Positions 16,710-27,055 of a stretch of 64,000 nt of DNA are shown here, piece after piece (the first letter of the stretch is position 1; each line of letters opens with the position of its first letter). The notes below the pieces were generated by a model. The model saw only the letters and a list, made by a program, of their open reading frames with translations. It was not told the DNA's origin and made no database searches. The DNA comes from Intrasporangiaceae bacterium URHB0013. GTDB taxonomy: Bacteria > Actinomycetota > Actinomycetes > Actinomycetales > Dermatophilaceae. Where the stretch lies: contig JIBA01000016.1 of NCBI GenBank assembly GCA_000620545.1, forward strand, positions 310,001-374,000, written 5' to 3'. The position numbers and the translations under genes are program-made.

Positions 16710-17591
16710 CTAGGCGCTGTGCCCGGTTCGCTCCGCGCCCCACGGTCCGTAGACGCGTTCGCTGTTCTCGGACACCGCGCGGCACAGGGCGGGGACGTCG
16801 AGATTGAGCACCGGAGCCATCGCACGGATGGTCACCGGCACGAGGAACGAGGCGTTGGTGGCGCCCCGATACGGAGCCGGGGCGAGGTAGGGCGCGTCCG
16901 TCTCGACGAGGAGCCGGTCGAGCGGGATCGCGGTCAGCGCGTCGCGAAGGTCGCGAGCGTTCTTGAACGTCACGGTGCCTGCGAAGCTGAGGTGGTAGCC
17001 GCGCTCGACGCACTCGCGAGCCATCGTCAGGTCGCCGGAGAAGCAGTGCAGGACCGTGTGCTCGGGAGCCCCCTCCTCCTCGAGGATGCGCAGCACGTCG
17101 GCATGGGCGTCGCGATCATGGATCTGCAGGGCCTTGCCCAGACGCTTGGCGAGGGCGATGTGCCACCGGAAGCCGTCCTGCTGGACGGGGACACCCTCGG
17201 GGCCGGTGCGGAAGTAGTCGAGCCCGGTCTCGCCGATGGCGCGGATGCGGTCATGGGCGGCGCAGCGCTCGACCTCGGCGTAGGCCTCCTCGAGTCGGCC
17301 GGCAGCAGCGAGCCGCGGAACCTCGTTGGGGTGCAGGGCGATTGCCCCGACCAGCTCGTCGTGCGCGTCGATGGCGTCCATGGTGAAGCGGATGCCGTCG
17401 AGGTCGCAGCCGACCTGGACGAGCCGGGTCACGCCCACGGCCCGGGCTGCCTTGATCGCGTCGGCGACGTCGAACGGTTCATCCCCCTCACGCGTGATGT
17501 CGAGGTGGACGTGGTTGTCGACGACGTCGAGGGGCAGCGGGTCCGGCGCCGTCTCGGGCCGGCCTCGGTGCCCCGACGCGGCCGCGCTCAT
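16710..17591 (-). CDS. tatD: TatD family metal-dependent hydrolase
   Basis: A 293-aa TIM-barrel nuclease of the TatD family. Metal-site motifs in order are DNHVHLD near the N terminus, [30 protein letters not shown] and [10 protein letters not shown]. Members cut DNA from 3' ends or act in RNA turnover. The start codon overlaps the metG stop (ATGA), so the two are translated from one message. The gap to rpfB is about 137 bases and includes a TTGACC/TTGACG sequence that may be a separate rpfB promoter. Confidence 0.93.
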   Translation of the reverse strand: MSAAASGHRGRPETAPDPLPLDVVDNHVHLDITREGDEPFDVADAIKAARAVGVTRLVQVGCDLDGIRFTMDAIDAHDELVGAIALHPNEVPRLAAAGRLEEAYAEVERCAAHDRIRAIGETGLDYFRTGPEGVPVQQDGFRWHIALAKRLGKALQIHDRDAHADVLRILEEEGAPEHTVLHCFSGDLTMARECVERGYHLSFAGTVTFKNARDLRDALTAIPLDRLLVETDAPYLAPAPYRGATNASFLVPVTIRAMAPVLNLDVPALCRAVSENSERVYGPWGAERTGHSA

Positions 17592-19507
17592 GCGGTCGAC
17601 GCCTCGTCGGCGTCCGCCCCGGTCGCGGCGGCTCCGGCATCAGCCTTCGGCCTGCCCATCTTCGGCGCCGCGAGGGGATCGGTGTGGTGACGGGTCCCGC
17701 CCGGCCCCGAGTCGCCCAACCGCGCCCGCTCGTCCTCGATGACCTGCTCGGGGTCGAGCTTGACGAAGACGCCCGACGGCTTGGCGACCGGCGTCCCGAC
17801 GACCACGGGCCGCGACTCCCAGCGCGGCGTCGCGGAGTACTCGCCGGTGATGACGGGGTAGCTGCGCGCCTCGTCGTCGAGGTCTCGGACGACCTCGAGG
17901 CGGGGCATCGGCATGAACTCGCCCTCGCCGCCGAGGACGGCGTGGACACGGTTCGCGGCATGGGGCAGGAACGGTGAGATGAGCGTATTGAGATCTGAGA
18001 CGGCCTGGGCCAGCGTGTGGAGCACCGTCGAGAGCCGCTCGCGCTGGTCATCCCCCTTGAGCTTGAACGGTTCCGTCCTCGAGACGTACGCGTTGGCCTC
18101 GCCGACGACCCGCATGACCTCCGCGAGGGCGGCCTTCTGCCGGTGTCGCTCGAGGGCGGCGCCGACGGTGTCGAACGCGCCCCGCACGGTCGCCAGCAGC
18201 TCCTCGTCGACGGGCTCGACGGCATACGCCCTCGGGATCTCGCCAAAGCTCTTCGCGATCATCGCGGCGGTCCGGTTGACGAGGTTGCCCCAGCCGGCGA
18301 CGAGCTCGCTGTTGTTGCGCTGGACGAACTCGGCCCAGGAGAAGTCGGCGTCCTGGTTCTCGGGACCGGCCGCGCAGATGAAGTAGCGGATCGGGTCGGG
18401 CCCGTAGCGGGCGACGATGTCCTGGACGTAGATGACGTGCCTGCGGCTCGTGGAGAACTGCTTGCCCTCGAGGGTCAGGAACTCGGAGGCCACGACCTCC
18501 GTGGGGAGGTTGAGCACGCCGAACGTGCCGGGCTCGCCGCCCCGGTCGCCGCGACCGGCATAGCCGAGGAGCTCGGCCGGCCAGATCTGGCTGTGGAAGG
18601 TGATGTTGTCCTTGCCCTGGAAGTAGTACGACACGGCGGAAGGGTCGTTCCACCACTCGCGCCAGCGTTCCGGGGCGCCGGTGCGGCGCGCCCATTCGAT
18701 CGAGGCGGAGAGGTAGCCGATGACCGCGTCGAACCAAACGTACAGGCGCTTGCTGGGGTTGTCCTCCCAGCCCTCGAGCGGGATCGGGATGCCCCAGTCG
18801 ATGTCGCGCGTCATCGCACGGGGGCGGACGTCCTTGAGGAGGTTCTTGGAGAACTTGATGACGTTGGGGCGCCAGGTCCCCGAGGCCTCGCGTCCGTCGA
18901 GCCACTCCCCGAGCGCGCCGGCAAGGGCCGGCAGGTCGAGGAAGAAGTGCTGCGTCTCGATGAACTCGGGCGTCTCGCCGTTGATCTTGCTGCGCGGGTC
19001 GATGAGCTCGTCGGCATCGAGCTGGTTGCCGCAGTTGTCGCACTGGTCGCCGCGCGCCTCGGCGTAGCCGCAGATCGGACAGGTGCCCTCGATGTAGCGG
19101 TCGGGCAGGGTGCGCCCGGTCGACGGGCTGATCGCGCCGCGCGTCGTCTGCTCGATCATGTAGCCGTTGGCGTGGACCTGACGGAACATCTCCTGCACGA
19201 CGGCATAGTGGTTGCGCGTCGTCGTGCGGGTGAAGAGGTCGTAGGACAGACCGAGGTCGGTGAGGTCCTTCGCGATGACGGCGTTGTACTTGTCGACGAG
19301 CTCCTGCGGCGAGAGCCCCTCCTCCTCGGCGAGGACGAGGATCGGTGTGCCGTGCTCGTCGGTGCCGGAGACCATGAGGACGTCGTGCCCGGCCATGCGC
19401 ATGTACCTGCTGAACACGTCGGAGGGCACGCCGAAACCGGCCACGTGACCGATGTGGCGCGGGCCGTTGGTGTACGGCCAGGCGACGGCAGACAGGACAT
19501 TGCTCAT
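17588..19507 (-). CDS. metG: Methionyl-tRNA synthetase
   Basis: A 639-aa class I aminoacyl-tRNA synthetase. The HIGH signature is [11 protein letters not shown] near residue 15. A four-Cys zinc knuckle ([17 protein letters not shown]) lies near 145-165, and the KMSKS loop is present as QFSTSR ([16 protein letters not shown]). The anticodon-binding helical domain follows, with a basic C-terminal extension and no EMAP-like tRNA-binding domain. The start [16 protein letters not shown] is the usual one. Upstream lie two tandem palindromes. It heads the tatD-rpfB-rsmA-ispE block. Confidence 0.95.
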   Translation of the reverse strand: MSNVLSAVAWPYTNGPRHIGHVAGFGVPSDVFSRYMRMAGHDVLMVSGTDEHGTPILVLAEEEGLSPQELVDKYNAVIAKDLTDLGLSYDLFTRTTTRNHYAVVQEMFRQVHANGYMIEQTTRGAISPSTGRTLPDRYIEGTCPICGYAEARGDQCDNCGNQLDADELIDPRSKINGETPEFIETQHFFLDLPALAGALGEWLDGREASGTWRPNVIKFSKNLLKDVRPRAMTRDIDWGIPIPLEGWEDNPSKRLYVWFDAVIGYLSASIEWARRTGAPERWREWWNDPSAVSYYFQGKDNITFHSQIWPAELLGYAGRGDRGGEPGTFGVLNLPTEVVASEFLTLEGKQFSTSRRHVIYVQDIVARYGPDPIRYFICAAGPENQDADFSWAEFVQRNNSELVAGWGNLVNRTAAMIAKSFGEIPRAYAVEPVDEELLATVRGAFDTVGAALERHRQKAALAEVMRVVGEANAYVSRTEPFKLKGDDQRERLSTVLHTLAQAVSDLNTLISPFLPHAANRVHAVLGGEGEFMPMPRLEVVRDLDDEARSYPVITGEYSATPRWESRPVVVGTPVAKPSGVFVKLDPEQVIEDERARLGDSGPGGTRHHTDPLAAPKMGRPKADAGAAATGADADEASTA

Positions 19508-19557
19508 GGCGAGCAATCCTAGGCGCGCGCGAGGTGCGCCCGCGCACGAGCACGCCC

Positions 19558-19601
19558 GGCCACGGACCGTCGGTCCCCAGGCCACGGACCGTCGGTCCCC
19601 C
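19558..19601. promoter_or_regulatory. Two 22-bp tandem copies of a palindrome upstream of metG
   Basis: A 22-base unit is repeated twice with one mismatch. Each contains the perfect 13-bp palindrome GGACCG-T-CGGTCC, at 19564-19576 and 19586-19598. Centres are two helical turns apart, so a dimeric protein could bind both on one face. They lie in the divergent region between metG and the SRPBCC gene. Confidence 0.65.
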
Positions 19602-19663
19602 GGCCGACGCCCGGGGCGGGCTTCGTTCTGGCGCGTGGTGGCCCTGTGCGGTACGACAGAGGT

Positions 19664-20095
19664 ATGACTGGACACATCGCACGGGCCGAGGTCGTCGTCG
19701 ACGCAATGCCGGATGCGGTCTGGGGTGCCCTGACGGACCCCCGACAGGTCAGCGCGTGGATGGCCGGCACCAACCTGACCACCGACTGGCAGGTCGGGAG
19801 CCCGATCACGTGGCAGGGCGAGATGGGCGGAAAGGCCTACGAGGACAAGGGACAGGTGCTCGAGGTCGAGGCGGAGCACCGGCTCTCGATGACGCACTAC
19901 AGCCCGCTCATGGGTCAGCCGGACCAGCCCGAGAACTACCACACCGTGACCTACACGCTGACTCCCACGAGAGACGGCCGCACGACCCTCGCCCTCGAGC
20001 AGGACGGGAACGAGTCCCAGGAACAGGCCGACCAGTTCGGGCAGAACTGGCAGGGCATGCTCGAGTCGCTGAAGACCACCGTCGAGTCGCCCTGA
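19664..20095 (+). CDS. SRPBCC/AHSA1-like domain protein
   Basis: A 143-aa START-like fold protein with an AGAGG ribosome site just before the ATG. It opens [31 protein letters not shown], the typical first strand and helix of the AHSA1/SRPBCC group, with the later [20 protein letters not shown] strands and a C-terminal helix ([16 protein letters not shown]). Such proteins bind hydrophobic ligands in a large cavity; the actinobacterial ones are often stress genes. No ligand can be named. It diverges from metG and converges on OsmC. Confidence 0.85.
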   Translation: MTGHIARAEVVVDAMPDAVWGALTDPRQVSAWMAGTNLTTDWQVGSPITWQGEMGGKAYEDKGQVLEVEAEHRLSMTHYSPLMGQPDQPENYHTVTYTLTPTRDGRTTLALEQDGNESQEQADQFGQNWQGMLESLKTTVESP

Positions 20096-20134
20096 CACTC
20101 CGCCGCCCCCGACCGGCCCTGCGACACGACGTCG

Positions 20135-20206
20135 TCGGCGCCGACCCCAACAGGATCGGCGCCGACCCCAACGGGATCGGCGCCGACCCCAACGGGATCG
20201 GCGCCG
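20135..20206. repeat. 21-bp tandem repeat, 3.4 copies
   Basis: Three near-identical 21-base units starting TCGGCGCCGACCCCAAC lie head to tail (20135, 20156, 20177), with one base differing in the first, then a partial unit. Each contains the palindrome TCGGCGCCGA. They fill the space between the convergent SRPBCC and OsmC genes. Confidence 0.85.
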
Positions 20207-20224
20207 AAGGGCGAGTGGATCGGC

Positions 20225-20650
20225 TCAGCCGAGGCGAGCCTCGAGCGAGATCGGGACGGCCTTGAGCGCCTGGCTCACGGGGCAGTTGGCCTTGGCATCC
20301 TCTGCGGCCGCCTGGAAGTCCTCGGCGGAGATGCCGGGCACGTCCCCGACGACGCTGAGCACGATCTCGGTGATGCCGGTCCCCGGGACGAACGTGACGT
20401 TCGCCGTGGTGTCGAGCGTGGTCGGCGGCGTGCCGGCCTTCGCCAGACCGTTGGACAGCGCCATGGAGAAGCACGAGGAGTGCGCGGCGGCGATGAGCTC
20501 CTCGGGGCTCGTCCTGCCGTCGGCCGACTCCGCCCGCGAGGCCCAGTTGACGTCATAGGTGCCGATGCCCGAGCTCTCGAGGCTGACCTGACCGGAGCCC
20601 TCGAAGAGGGAGCCCTCCCAGTGCGTGCTGGCGGTGCGAGTGGTGCCCAT
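20225..20650 (-). CDS. OsmC family peroxiredoxin
   Basis: A 141-aa OsmC/Ohr-fold protein that reduces organic hydroperoxides with a cysteine pair. The sequence MGTTRTASTHWEGSLFEGSG matches OsmC rather than Ohr. The first catalytic Cys is in AAAHSSCFSMAL (about residue 60) and the second in KANCPVSQALK (about 122). It is distinct from the OsmC-like gene at 40085. Short repeats separate it from the SRPBCC gene with which it converges. Confidence 0.93.
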   Translation of the reverse strand: MGTTRTASTHWEGSLFEGSGQVSLESSGIGTYDVNWASRAESADGRTSPEELIAAAHSSCFSMALSNGLAKAGTPPTTLDTTANVTFVPGTGITEIVLSVVGDVPGISAEDFQAAAEDAKANCPVSQALKAVPISLEARLG

Positions 20651-20790
20651 GCCTTGCTCCTTCGCTGTGCGGTCGACTCGGGCCGGACGGAACGCCCGAC
20701 CTCGGAGAGGGGAACGACAGCAGCCTTCCCCGCTGTTCCCCCCGGGGCAAGGGGTTCGCCTGCCGAGACGTGCGGTCCGCGGCCGGCCGG

Positions 20791-21621
20791 TCAGCGCGCG
20801 GCGAGCGACGCGTCGTAGAGCGCCTTCTTCGACAGCCCGGTCTGCGACGCGACGTCAGCGGCGACGTCCTTGAGCCGCTCCCCGGCGTCGACCCGAGTGC
20901 GTATGCCGGCAACCGCCTCCTCGAGGGAGGGCACCACCCGCTCGGCCCCGGCCACGACGACCGTGATCTCGCCCTTGACGCCGCCCTCGGCCCACGCGAC
21001 GAGATCGTCGAGGGTGTCGCGGCGCACCTCCTCGTAGGTCTTCGTCAGCTCGCGGCACACGGCCGCCCGACGGCCCGGACCGAAGGCGTCCCGCATCGCC
21101 GCGAGCGTCTCCGCCAGCCGGTGGGGCGCCTCGAAGAACACGAGAGTGCGACGCTCCTCCGCGACCTCTGCGAGGACCTTGGCCCGCTCCCCCGGCTTGC
21201 GGGGAAGGAAGCCGTCGAAGCAGAACCGGTCGACCGGGAGCCCCGAGACGGCGAGCGCCATGAGGACCGCACTCGGCCCGGGGACGCACGTCACGCGTAC
21301 GCCGGCCTCCACGGCGGCGGCGACGAGGCGGTAGCCGGGGTCGGAGACGGACGGCATACCGGCGTCCGTGACGACGACGACGCGCTCCCCCGCGACGAGG
21401 CGGGCGACGAGGTCTGGCGTCCGGGCCGCCTCGTTGTGCTCGTGGTAGCTGACGACCGATCCGCCCGGCGTGACGGCGAGGTCGGTGAGCAGGCGACGCA
21501 GGCGACGCGTGTCCTCGGCCGCGACGACGTCGGCGGTCGCCAGCTCGAGCGCGAGCCGGGGCGCCGCGTCGCGGGGGTCGCCGATCGGGGTGGCCGCGAG
21601 GACGAGGGTGCCGGAGCTCAT
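20791..21621 (-). CDS. rsmI: 16S rRNA (cytidine1402-2'-O)-methyltransferase
   Basis: A 276-aa SAM-dependent methyltransferase of the tetrapyrrole-methylase fold. Motifs are [20 protein letters not shown] at the start, [33 protein letters not shown] and GPSAVLMAL. The start is the ATG with GAGGA upstream. It methylates the ribose of C1402 in the decoding centre with RsmH. In many actinobacteria rsmI is divergent from the protein O-mannosyltransferase gene and near metG; here that gene is about 8 kb away and ppc is divergent instead. Confidence 0.94.
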   Translation of the reverse strand: MSSGTLVLAATPIGDPRDAAPRLALELATADVVAAEDTRRLRRLLTDLAVTPGGSVVSYHEHNEAARTPDLVARLVAGERVVVVTDAGMPSVSDPGYRLVAAAVEAGVRVTCVPGPSAVLMALAVSGLPVDRFCFDGFLPRKPGERAKVLAEVAEERRTLVFFEAPHRLAETLAAMRDAFGPGRRAAVCRELTKTYEEVRRDTLDDLVAWAEGGVKGEITVVVAGAERVVPSLEEAVAGIRTRVDAGERLKDVAADVASQTGLSKKALYDASLAAR

Positions 21622-21788
21622 GCCGCCATCCTCGCAGCACCTCGGTCCCGGCCGACCCGCCAACCGGGGCGGACGGGAGCGATCCTGTGCGGACAGCGCC
21701 CCTTCGGACGGCGGCTCCGGCACCGGTCTGCGCGTTCCCATCGTGGACTCGAAACCCTCCCGAGACCTGCACGCTGTACGACAGACCC

Positions 21789-24626
21789 ATGACGAGTCAG
21801 GGCCCCGCCACCACCGAGCAGCTCCTCGAGGCCGACCGGCGTGAGCCGAACGCCGCGACGTTCGCCTCCGGCGTCTCGTCGGCGCAGCAGCACGCCGCGC
21901 TCCGCGCCTCCGTGCGACAGCTCGGTGCGCTGCTCGGAGAGGCCCTCGAACGGCACGAGGGCGCCGAGCTGCTGGCCCTCGTCGAGAAGGTGCGCGCGCT
22001 GGCCCGCGAGCCCGAGGACGACGAGCTGCGGGCCCTCCTGGAGAGCGTGGACGCGCCGACCGCGGTCGTGCTCGCGCGTGCGTTCACGGCCTACTTCCAG
22101 CTCGTCAACGTGACGGAGCAGCTGCACCGCTGGCAGGAGCTGAGCGCCGTCGAGGAGACGCCGCTCGCCGCGACGGTCGGGCGCATCGGTGCGGCGCTCG
22201 AGGCCGGCACGCTCGAGCGCGACGAGCTCGACGCGGTGCTCGCCCGGCTCGAGTACCGCCCCGTCTTCACCGCGCACCCCACCGAGGCGACCCGTCGCAC
22301 GGTGCTGAACCTGCTCCGGCGCATCGCCGCGACCGTCGACGAGCTCGAGGACCCCCGCCGACCGGCCTCCGAGCGTCCCCGCGCGGAGCGCCGTCTGGCC
22401 GAGCTCGTCGACATGATGTGGCAGACCGACGAGCTGCGCATCGTCCGACCCGAGCCGACCGACGAGGCCCGAACCGCCATGCACACCCTGCGCTTCCTCG
22501 CCGACCAGGTGGTGCCCGACCTGCTGGCCGAGCTCGACCGGACCCTGGCGGGGATCGGCGTCCAGCTCCCGACCTCGGCCCGGCCCCTGCGGTTCGGCGC
22601 CTGGGCGGGCGGCGACCGGGACGGCAACCCCAACGTCACTCCCGAAGTCACGCTCGAGGTCATCGGCATGCAGCACGAGGCCGGCCTCGCCGAGCTCGTC
22701 GAGAAGCTCGACCACATGCTCCACGAGCTGTCGTCCTCGACCCGCTTCGTCGAGGTCACCGACGCCTTGCGGGCAAGTCTCGAGCGGGACGCGCAGGCGC
22801 TGCCGGTGACCTACGCCGCCGTGCGACGGCTGAACGCCGAGGAGCCCTACCGGCTCAAGCTCAGCTTCGTCCGCGTCCGCCTGCTGCGGACCCGCGACCG
22901 CCTCACCCACGCCACGCCGCACGAGCCGGGCCGCGACTACGCGACCTTCGACGAGCTGCTCGACGACCTCGTGCTCATGCGCGAGTCGATGCTCGCCTGC
23001 GGCGACACGCTCACCGCGAACGGTGCCATCCTGCGGCTCGTCCGCGCAGCGGTCGCCACCGGCACGGGGCTCGCCACGCTCGACGTGCGCGAGCACAGCG
23101 CCAAGCACCACGCCGCCCTCGCCCAGCTGTACGACCGCATCGGCGAGCTCTCCACTCCCTATGCCGAGCTGGACCGGGCGGCGCGCATCGAGCTGCTGTC
23201 GCACGAGATGGCCTCTCGGCGTCCCCTCACGGGCGTCGGTGTCCACGACGTCGGCGACGCAGCCTCGGCCTCGCTGTCGCTCATGACAGCGATCGGGCGG
23301 GCCCTCGACACCTACGGCCCCGAGGCGATCGAGACCTACATCGTGTCGATGACCCATGACGTCGACGACCTCTTCGCGGTCGTCGTCCTCGCCCGTGAGG
23401 CAGGGCTGCTCGACACCGGCACCGAGACGACGCCGGCCACCGCGCGCATCGGGTTCGGCCCACTCTTCGAGACCGTCGCCGAGCTCGAGGCCGCCGGACC
23501 GCTGCTCGACGCGCTGCTGTCCGATCCGTCCTACCGCCGCGTCGTCGCGGCCCGCGGTGACGTGCAGGAGATCATGCTCGGCTACTCCGACTCCTCGAAG
23601 GACGCCGGAATCGCCGCGTCCCAGTGGCAGATCCACCGTGCGCAGCGCGCGCTCCGCGACGTCGCCCGTCAGCACGGCGTCGTGCTGCGGCTCTTCCACG
23701 GACGGGGCGGCTCGGTGGGACGCGGCGGCGGCCCGACGGGCGAGGCGATCCTCTCCCAGCCGTACGGCAGCCTCGACGGCCCGATCAAGATCACCGAGCA
23801 GGGCGAGGTCATCAGCGACAAGTACACCCTGCCGGGGCTGGCCCGCTTCAACCTGGAGGTCGCGCTCGCCGCGGTGCTCGAGGCCTCCGTCCTGCACCGG
23901 AGGTCGTTGCTGCCGCGCGACGTCCTCGACGGTTGGAACGGCACGATGGACCTCGTAGCAGGCCGCGGACAGGACGCCTACAGGCAGCTGGTGCGCGACC
24001 CGGGCCTCGTGCCCTTCTTCGTGTCGGCGACGCCGGTCGACGAGCTGGGCAAGATGAACATCGGCTCCCGGCCCTCCAAGCGACCCGGTGGCGAGGGCGG
24101 TCTCGAGGACCTCCGAGCCATCCCGTGGGTCTTCGGGTGGACGCAGTCGCGGATCATCCTGCCGGGCTGGTTCGGGGTCGGCTCCGGCCTGGCGGCCGCG
24201 CGCGAGGACGGGCGTGAGAAGAGACTGCGGGAGATGTACGGCTCCTGGGCCTTCTTCCGCACCTTCCTGTCCAACGTCCAGATGACGCTCGCGAAGTCCG
24301 ACCTCGACATCGCGGCGGGCTACGTGCGCGCGCTCGTGCCCGACGACGTGGCCGGGGTCTTCGACACGATTCGCGAGGAGCACGCCCGGACGGTGGAGGA
24401 GGTGCTGCGCGTCACCGGACAGAAGGCACTGCTGGAGTCGGCTCCCGTGCTGCGCCGCACCCTCGAGCTGCGCGACAGCTACCTCGCGCCGCTCCACGCC
24501 CTGCAGACATCGTTGCTCGCGCGCTCACGTGCCGTGCCCGACGACGCCGAGCCGGACGCCGACGTGCAGCGGGCGCTGCTGCTGACCATCAACGGCATCG
24601 CCGCGGGGCTGCGCAACACCGGCTGA
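21789..24626 (+). CDS. ppc: Phosphoenolpyruvate carboxylase
   Basis: A 945-aa enzyme of normal length that adds bicarbonate to PEP to make oxaloacetate, refilling the TCA cycle. The first catalytic His region is [15 protein letters not shown] (about residue 160), the substrate-site [10 protein letters not shown] is near 600, and the Gly-rich loop is [15 protein letters not shown] near 640. The chain ends ...[12 protein letters not shown], the conserved C terminus at the active site. It is a monocistronic gene divergent from rsmI. Confidence 0.96.
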   Translation: MTSQGPATTEQLLEADRREPNAATFASGVSSAQQHAALRASVRQLGALLGEALERHEGAELLALVEKVRALAREPEDDELRALLESVDAPTAVVLARAFTAYFQLVNVTEQLHRWQELSAVEETPLAATVGRIGAALEAGTLERDELDAVLARLEYRPVFTAHPTEATRRTVLNLLRRIAATVDELEDPRRPASERPRAERRLAELVDMMWQTDELRIVRPEPTDEARTAMHTLRFLADQVVPDLLAELDRTLAGIGVQLPTSARPLRFGAWAGGDRDGNPNVTPEVTLEVIGMQHEAGLAELVEKLDHMLHELSSSTRFVEVTDALRASLERDAQALPVTYAAVRRLNAEEPYRLKLSFVRVRLLRTRDRLTHATPHEPGRDYATFDELLDDLVLMRESMLACGDTLTANGAILRLVRAAVATGTGLATLDVREHSAKHHAALAQLYDRIGELSTPYAELDRAARIELLSHEMASRRPLTGVGVHDVGDAASASLSLMTAIGRALDTYGPEAIETYIVSMTHDVDDLFAVVVLAREAGLLDTGTETTPATARIGFGPLFETVAELEAAGPLLDALLSDPSYRRVVAARGDVQEIMLGYSDSSKDAGIAASQWQIHRAQRALRDVARQHGVVLRLFHGRGGSVGRGGGPTGEAILSQPYGSLDGPIKITEQGEVISDKYTLPGLARFNLEVALAAVLEASVLHRRSLLPRDVLDGWNGTMDLVAGRGQDAYRQLVRDPGLVPFFVSATPVDELGKMNIGSRPSKRPGGEGGLEDLRAIPWVFGWTQSRIILPGWFGVGSGLAAAREDGREKRLREMYGSWAFFRTFLSNVQMTLAKSDLDIAAGYVRALVPDDVAGVFDTIREEHARTVEEVLRVTGQKALLESAPVLRRTLELRDSYLAPLHALQTSLLARSRAVPDDAEPDADVQRALLLTINGIAAGLRNTG

Positions 24627-24722
24627 TCGCGTATGCCGTCCGGCGTCGTCACGCCACCGTGACGCCACCGGGACACCATCGGGACGGCGCCGAGTCACCC
24701 CCGCACGCGGTGGCTGGGACTG

Positions 24723-25721
24723 TCAGGGTGGCGTCGGTCCGCCTCGGTGGCTGGCCGAGCCCGCCGCACGGAGCATGCGGGCGGCCTGCTCGCGCATGAT
24801 CTCGCGCAGCTCCGGCGGTTCGAGCACGGTCATCTCCCACGGCAGAGCACCGATGTGCATCGCCATGGCGCCGAGGTGGTTGCCTCCCGCCTCGAAGATG
24901 CAGCGCGAGCGCCCGTCCGCGGTGACAGTGCCCACCGATGCCGGAATGTGCTTCTCCACCAATGACTTCGGGGCTTCGATGCGCACCCGGGCCACGTGGT
25001 CATAGGCATCTTGTGTGATCGAGCGCTGCACGTGCGCGGCGGCGTCGGGCGCTTCGCGTCGGGTGAAGCGCCACCCTCGGGTCTGGGCGTCGGCCATGCG
25101 GTCGAGCCGGAAGGTACGCCAGTCCTCGCGGTCGAGGTCGTAGGCGAAGAGATACCAGCGGCGGGCCGTGGCGACGAGCCGGTAGGGCTCGACGCGGCGT
25201 TCACCCGAGCCGCGCGGTCCGGCATACGCGAAGGTGACCCGCTCGCTCTGACGGCAGGCGCGGGCGAGCAGCAGGAGGGTCGCCGCGTCGACGGCTGGAG
25301 CGCCGCCGTCGAGCGTGACCGTGGCCTCGTGGATCGCCTCGACCTGCGCGCGCAGTCGTCCCGGGAGGACCTGGTCGAGCTTGGCGAGCGTGCGCACCGC
25401 GGCCTCGCCCAGCCCCTCGACGGTGCCACCCGCCGCGAGGCGCAGGCAGACGGCGACGGCGACGGCCTCGGTGTCGTCGAGGAGCAGCGGCGGGAGCCGC
25501 CGTCCGGCGCCGAGCTGGTAGCCGCCGCCCGCCCCGTGGGCGGCGTTGACGGGGTAGCCGAGGTCGCGCAGCCGTTCGACGTCGCGGCGCACGCTGCGCG
25601 TCGTGACCCCCAGCCGCCCTGCGAGCTCGGTGCCGCTCCAGACGGGTCGGCTCTGCAGCAGGTCGAGCAGCCGGAGCGCGCGGGCCGTCGTACCGGTGCC
25701 GCCGTCAGACGTCGTGGACAT
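24723..25721 (-). CDS. WYL-domain transcriptional regulator (YafY type)
   Basis: A 332-aa regulator with an N-terminal HTH_11-like winged helix (TARALRLLDLLQSRPVWSGTELAGRLGVTTRSVRRDVERLRDLGYPV) and a central WYL domain in which the motif reads RRWYLFAYD (about residue 200). A C-terminal WCX-like part ends the chain. These proteins bind single-stranded DNA or nucleotides and control defence, repair or metabolism. It is divergent from two DinB-fold genes with two palindromes between, one overlapping its own start codon, so self- and neighbour-control is likely. Confidence 0.9.
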   Translation of the reverse strand: MSTTSDGGTGTTARALRLLDLLQSRPVWSGTELAGRLGVTTRSVRRDVERLRDLGYPVNAAHGAGGGYQLGAGRRLPPLLLDDTEAVAVAVCLRLAAGGTVEGLGEAAVRTLAKLDQVLPGRLRAQVEAIHEATVTLDGGAPAVDAATLLLLARACRQSERVTFAYAGPRGSGERRVEPYRLVATARRWYLFAYDLDREDWRTFRLDRMADAQTRGWRFTRREAPDAAAHVQRSITQDAYDHVARVRIEAPKSLVEKHIPASVGTVTADGRSRCIFEAGGNHLGAMAMHIGALPWEMTVLEPPELREIMREQAARMLRAAGSASHRGGPTPP

Positions 25722-25759
25722 GTCATCAGGATGACAGCCTCTGCGGACAGGACCTGTCC
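25721..25759. promoter_or_regulatory. Two palindromic operators between WYL regulator and DinB genes
   Basis: TGTCAT-CAGG-ATGACA (25721-25736) overlaps the WYL start, and GGACAGG-A-CCTGTCC (25745-25759) is a perfect 15-bp palindrome in the divergent promoter. The GGACAG/CTGTCC type is common beside YafY-like regulators, from memory of that family. Binding is inferred. Confidence 0.7.
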
Positions 25760-25782
25760 TATATGACTGGGACGATCGAGCC

Positions 25783-26358
25783 ATGACCACGACACGAGCA
25801 CCGATCGACTGGACCACCGCACTCGTCGACCAGGCCGTCTGGCACTGGGACCACCAGCTGCGCCCCCGCTTCGCGGGCCTCACCGACGAGGAGTACCTCT
25901 GGGAGCCGACGCCGGGCGCGTGGAACGTGCACCCGCGCGGGCAGGGCACGACCGAGCTCCAAGGCGGCAGCGGCGAGCTGACCATCGACTTCGCCCTCCC
26001 GGAGCCGGTCCCGGCACCGGTGACGACGATCGCGTGGCGGCTCGCCCACATCATCGTGGGCGTTCTCGGCGCCCGCGTGCACAGCCACTTCGGCGGCCCC
26101 GCGGTGGACTACCAGACCTTCGCCTACGCGGGCACGGCGGACGAGGCCCTGGCCCAGGTCGACGAGAAGTTCGCGGCCTGGACGGCCGGCGCGCGCGCCT
26201 GGGACGAGGCCGCTCTCGCCGAGCCCTGCGGCCCCAGCGAGGGACCATGGGCGGAGCACCCGCGCGTCGAGCTCGTGCTCCACATCAACCGAGAGCTGAT
26301 CCATCACGGGGCAGAGATCGCGCTCCTCCGTGATCTCTACGCCCACCGCAACGACTGA
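25783..26358 (+). CDS. DinB-fold protein (DinB_2-like)
   Basis: A 191-aa helical-bundle protein. WTTALVDQAVWHWDHQLRPRFAGLTDEEYLWEPTPGAWNV is the opening of DinB_2 proteins. Histidines in WRLAHIIVG and INRELIHHGAEIALLRDLY are placed like the metal ligands of the fold. Related proteins include mycothiol- or bacillithiol-dependent transferases; the activity here is unknown. It is divergent from a WYL regulator, a very common pairing. Fifteen bases separate it from the next DinB gene. Confidence 0.85.
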   Translation: MTTTRAPIDWTTALVDQAVWHWDHQLRPRFAGLTDEEYLWEPTPGAWNVHPRGQGTTELQGGSGELTIDFALPEPVPAPVTTIAWRLAHIIVGVLGARVHSHFGGPAVDYQTFAYAGTADEALAQVDEKFAAWTAGARAWDEAALAEPCGPSEGPWAEHPRVELVLHINRELIHHGAEIALLRDLYAHRND

Positions 26359-26373
26359 GAGCAAGGACCAGAC

Positions 26374-26982
26374 ATGGCAGCCACCGTCCCTCCCGTGACC
26401 GACGAGCGCGAGAGCCTCATCGCCTACATCGACCAGCAGCGCGACGCCTTCGTGTCCGCCGCCCACGGCCTCACCGAGGACCAGATCCGTCTGTCCCCCA
26501 CCGCGGGCACCCTCTCCATCGGCGGGCTCGTCAAGCACGTCACCACCTGCGAGCGAGGTTGGACCGAGCGAATGGCCGCCGCACCCCAGGGGCCCACGTC
26601 CCCCGAGGAGTCCCTCGAGCAGCAGGCCGCCACCTGGGGCGACGACTTCCGCGTCACCGACACCGACACCCTGGAGTCGCTCCTCGCCGCTCTCGCGGCC
26701 CAGGGTGACGTGACGCGCGGGGTGCTGCGCAGCGCCGACCTCGGCGCAGCCGTCCCCGTGCCGCGCGACGCCCCGTGGTTTCCGAAGGACGTCGAGGCGT
26801 GGTCGGTGCGGTGGGTCGCCATGCACCTCGTCGAGGAGCTCGCCCGCCACGCCGGGCACGCCGACATCGTCCGTGAGTCGATCGACGGCGCGACGATGTA
26901 CGAGCTCGTGGCCGCGCGCGAGGGCTGGCCCGAGACGCCGTGGCTCAAGCCGTGGCGACCGGCTGCAGCGACGTCCGCCTGA
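26374..26982 (+). CDS. DinB-fold protein (DUF664-like)
   Basis: A 202-aa DinB-superfamily protein, second of a likely two-gene operon. It contains RESLIAYIDQQRDAFVSAAHGLTEDQIRLSPTAGTLSIGGLVKHVTTCERGW, typical of DUF664, where the His of VKHV is a metal ligand, and a later MHLVEELARHAGHADIVRE with two more His. This three-His arrangement suggests thiol-dependent (mycothiol) chemistry or detoxification. The substrate is unknown. A hairpin terminator follows at 27019. Confidence 0.87.
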   Translation: MAATVPPVTDERESLIAYIDQQRDAFVSAAHGLTEDQIRLSPTAGTLSIGGLVKHVTTCERGWTERMAAAPQGPTSPEESLEQQAATWGDDFRVTDTDTLESLLAALAAQGDVTRGVLRSADLGAAVPVPRDAPWFPKDVEAWSVRWVAMHLVEELARHAGHADIVRESIDGATMYELVAAREGWPETPWLKPWRPAAATSA

Positions 26983-27018
26983 CGGCTGAAGGCCCGAGCG
27001 GGCCTGCAGGACAAAGGC

Positions 27019-27055
27019 GAAGGGCCCTTGGGAGTATGAGTCTCAAGGGCCCTTC
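27019..27055 (+). terminator. Hairpin terminator after DinB operon
   Basis: Arms GAAGGGCCCTTG (27019-27030) and CAAGGGCCCTTC (27044-27055) pair perfectly around a 13-base loop. Few Ts follow, as is usual for this GC-rich group. Confidence 0.8.

Noticed and set aside
20135-20206. Tandem repeats considered as a CRISPR fragment
   Set aside because: The units touch each other with no spacers and no cas genes are near.
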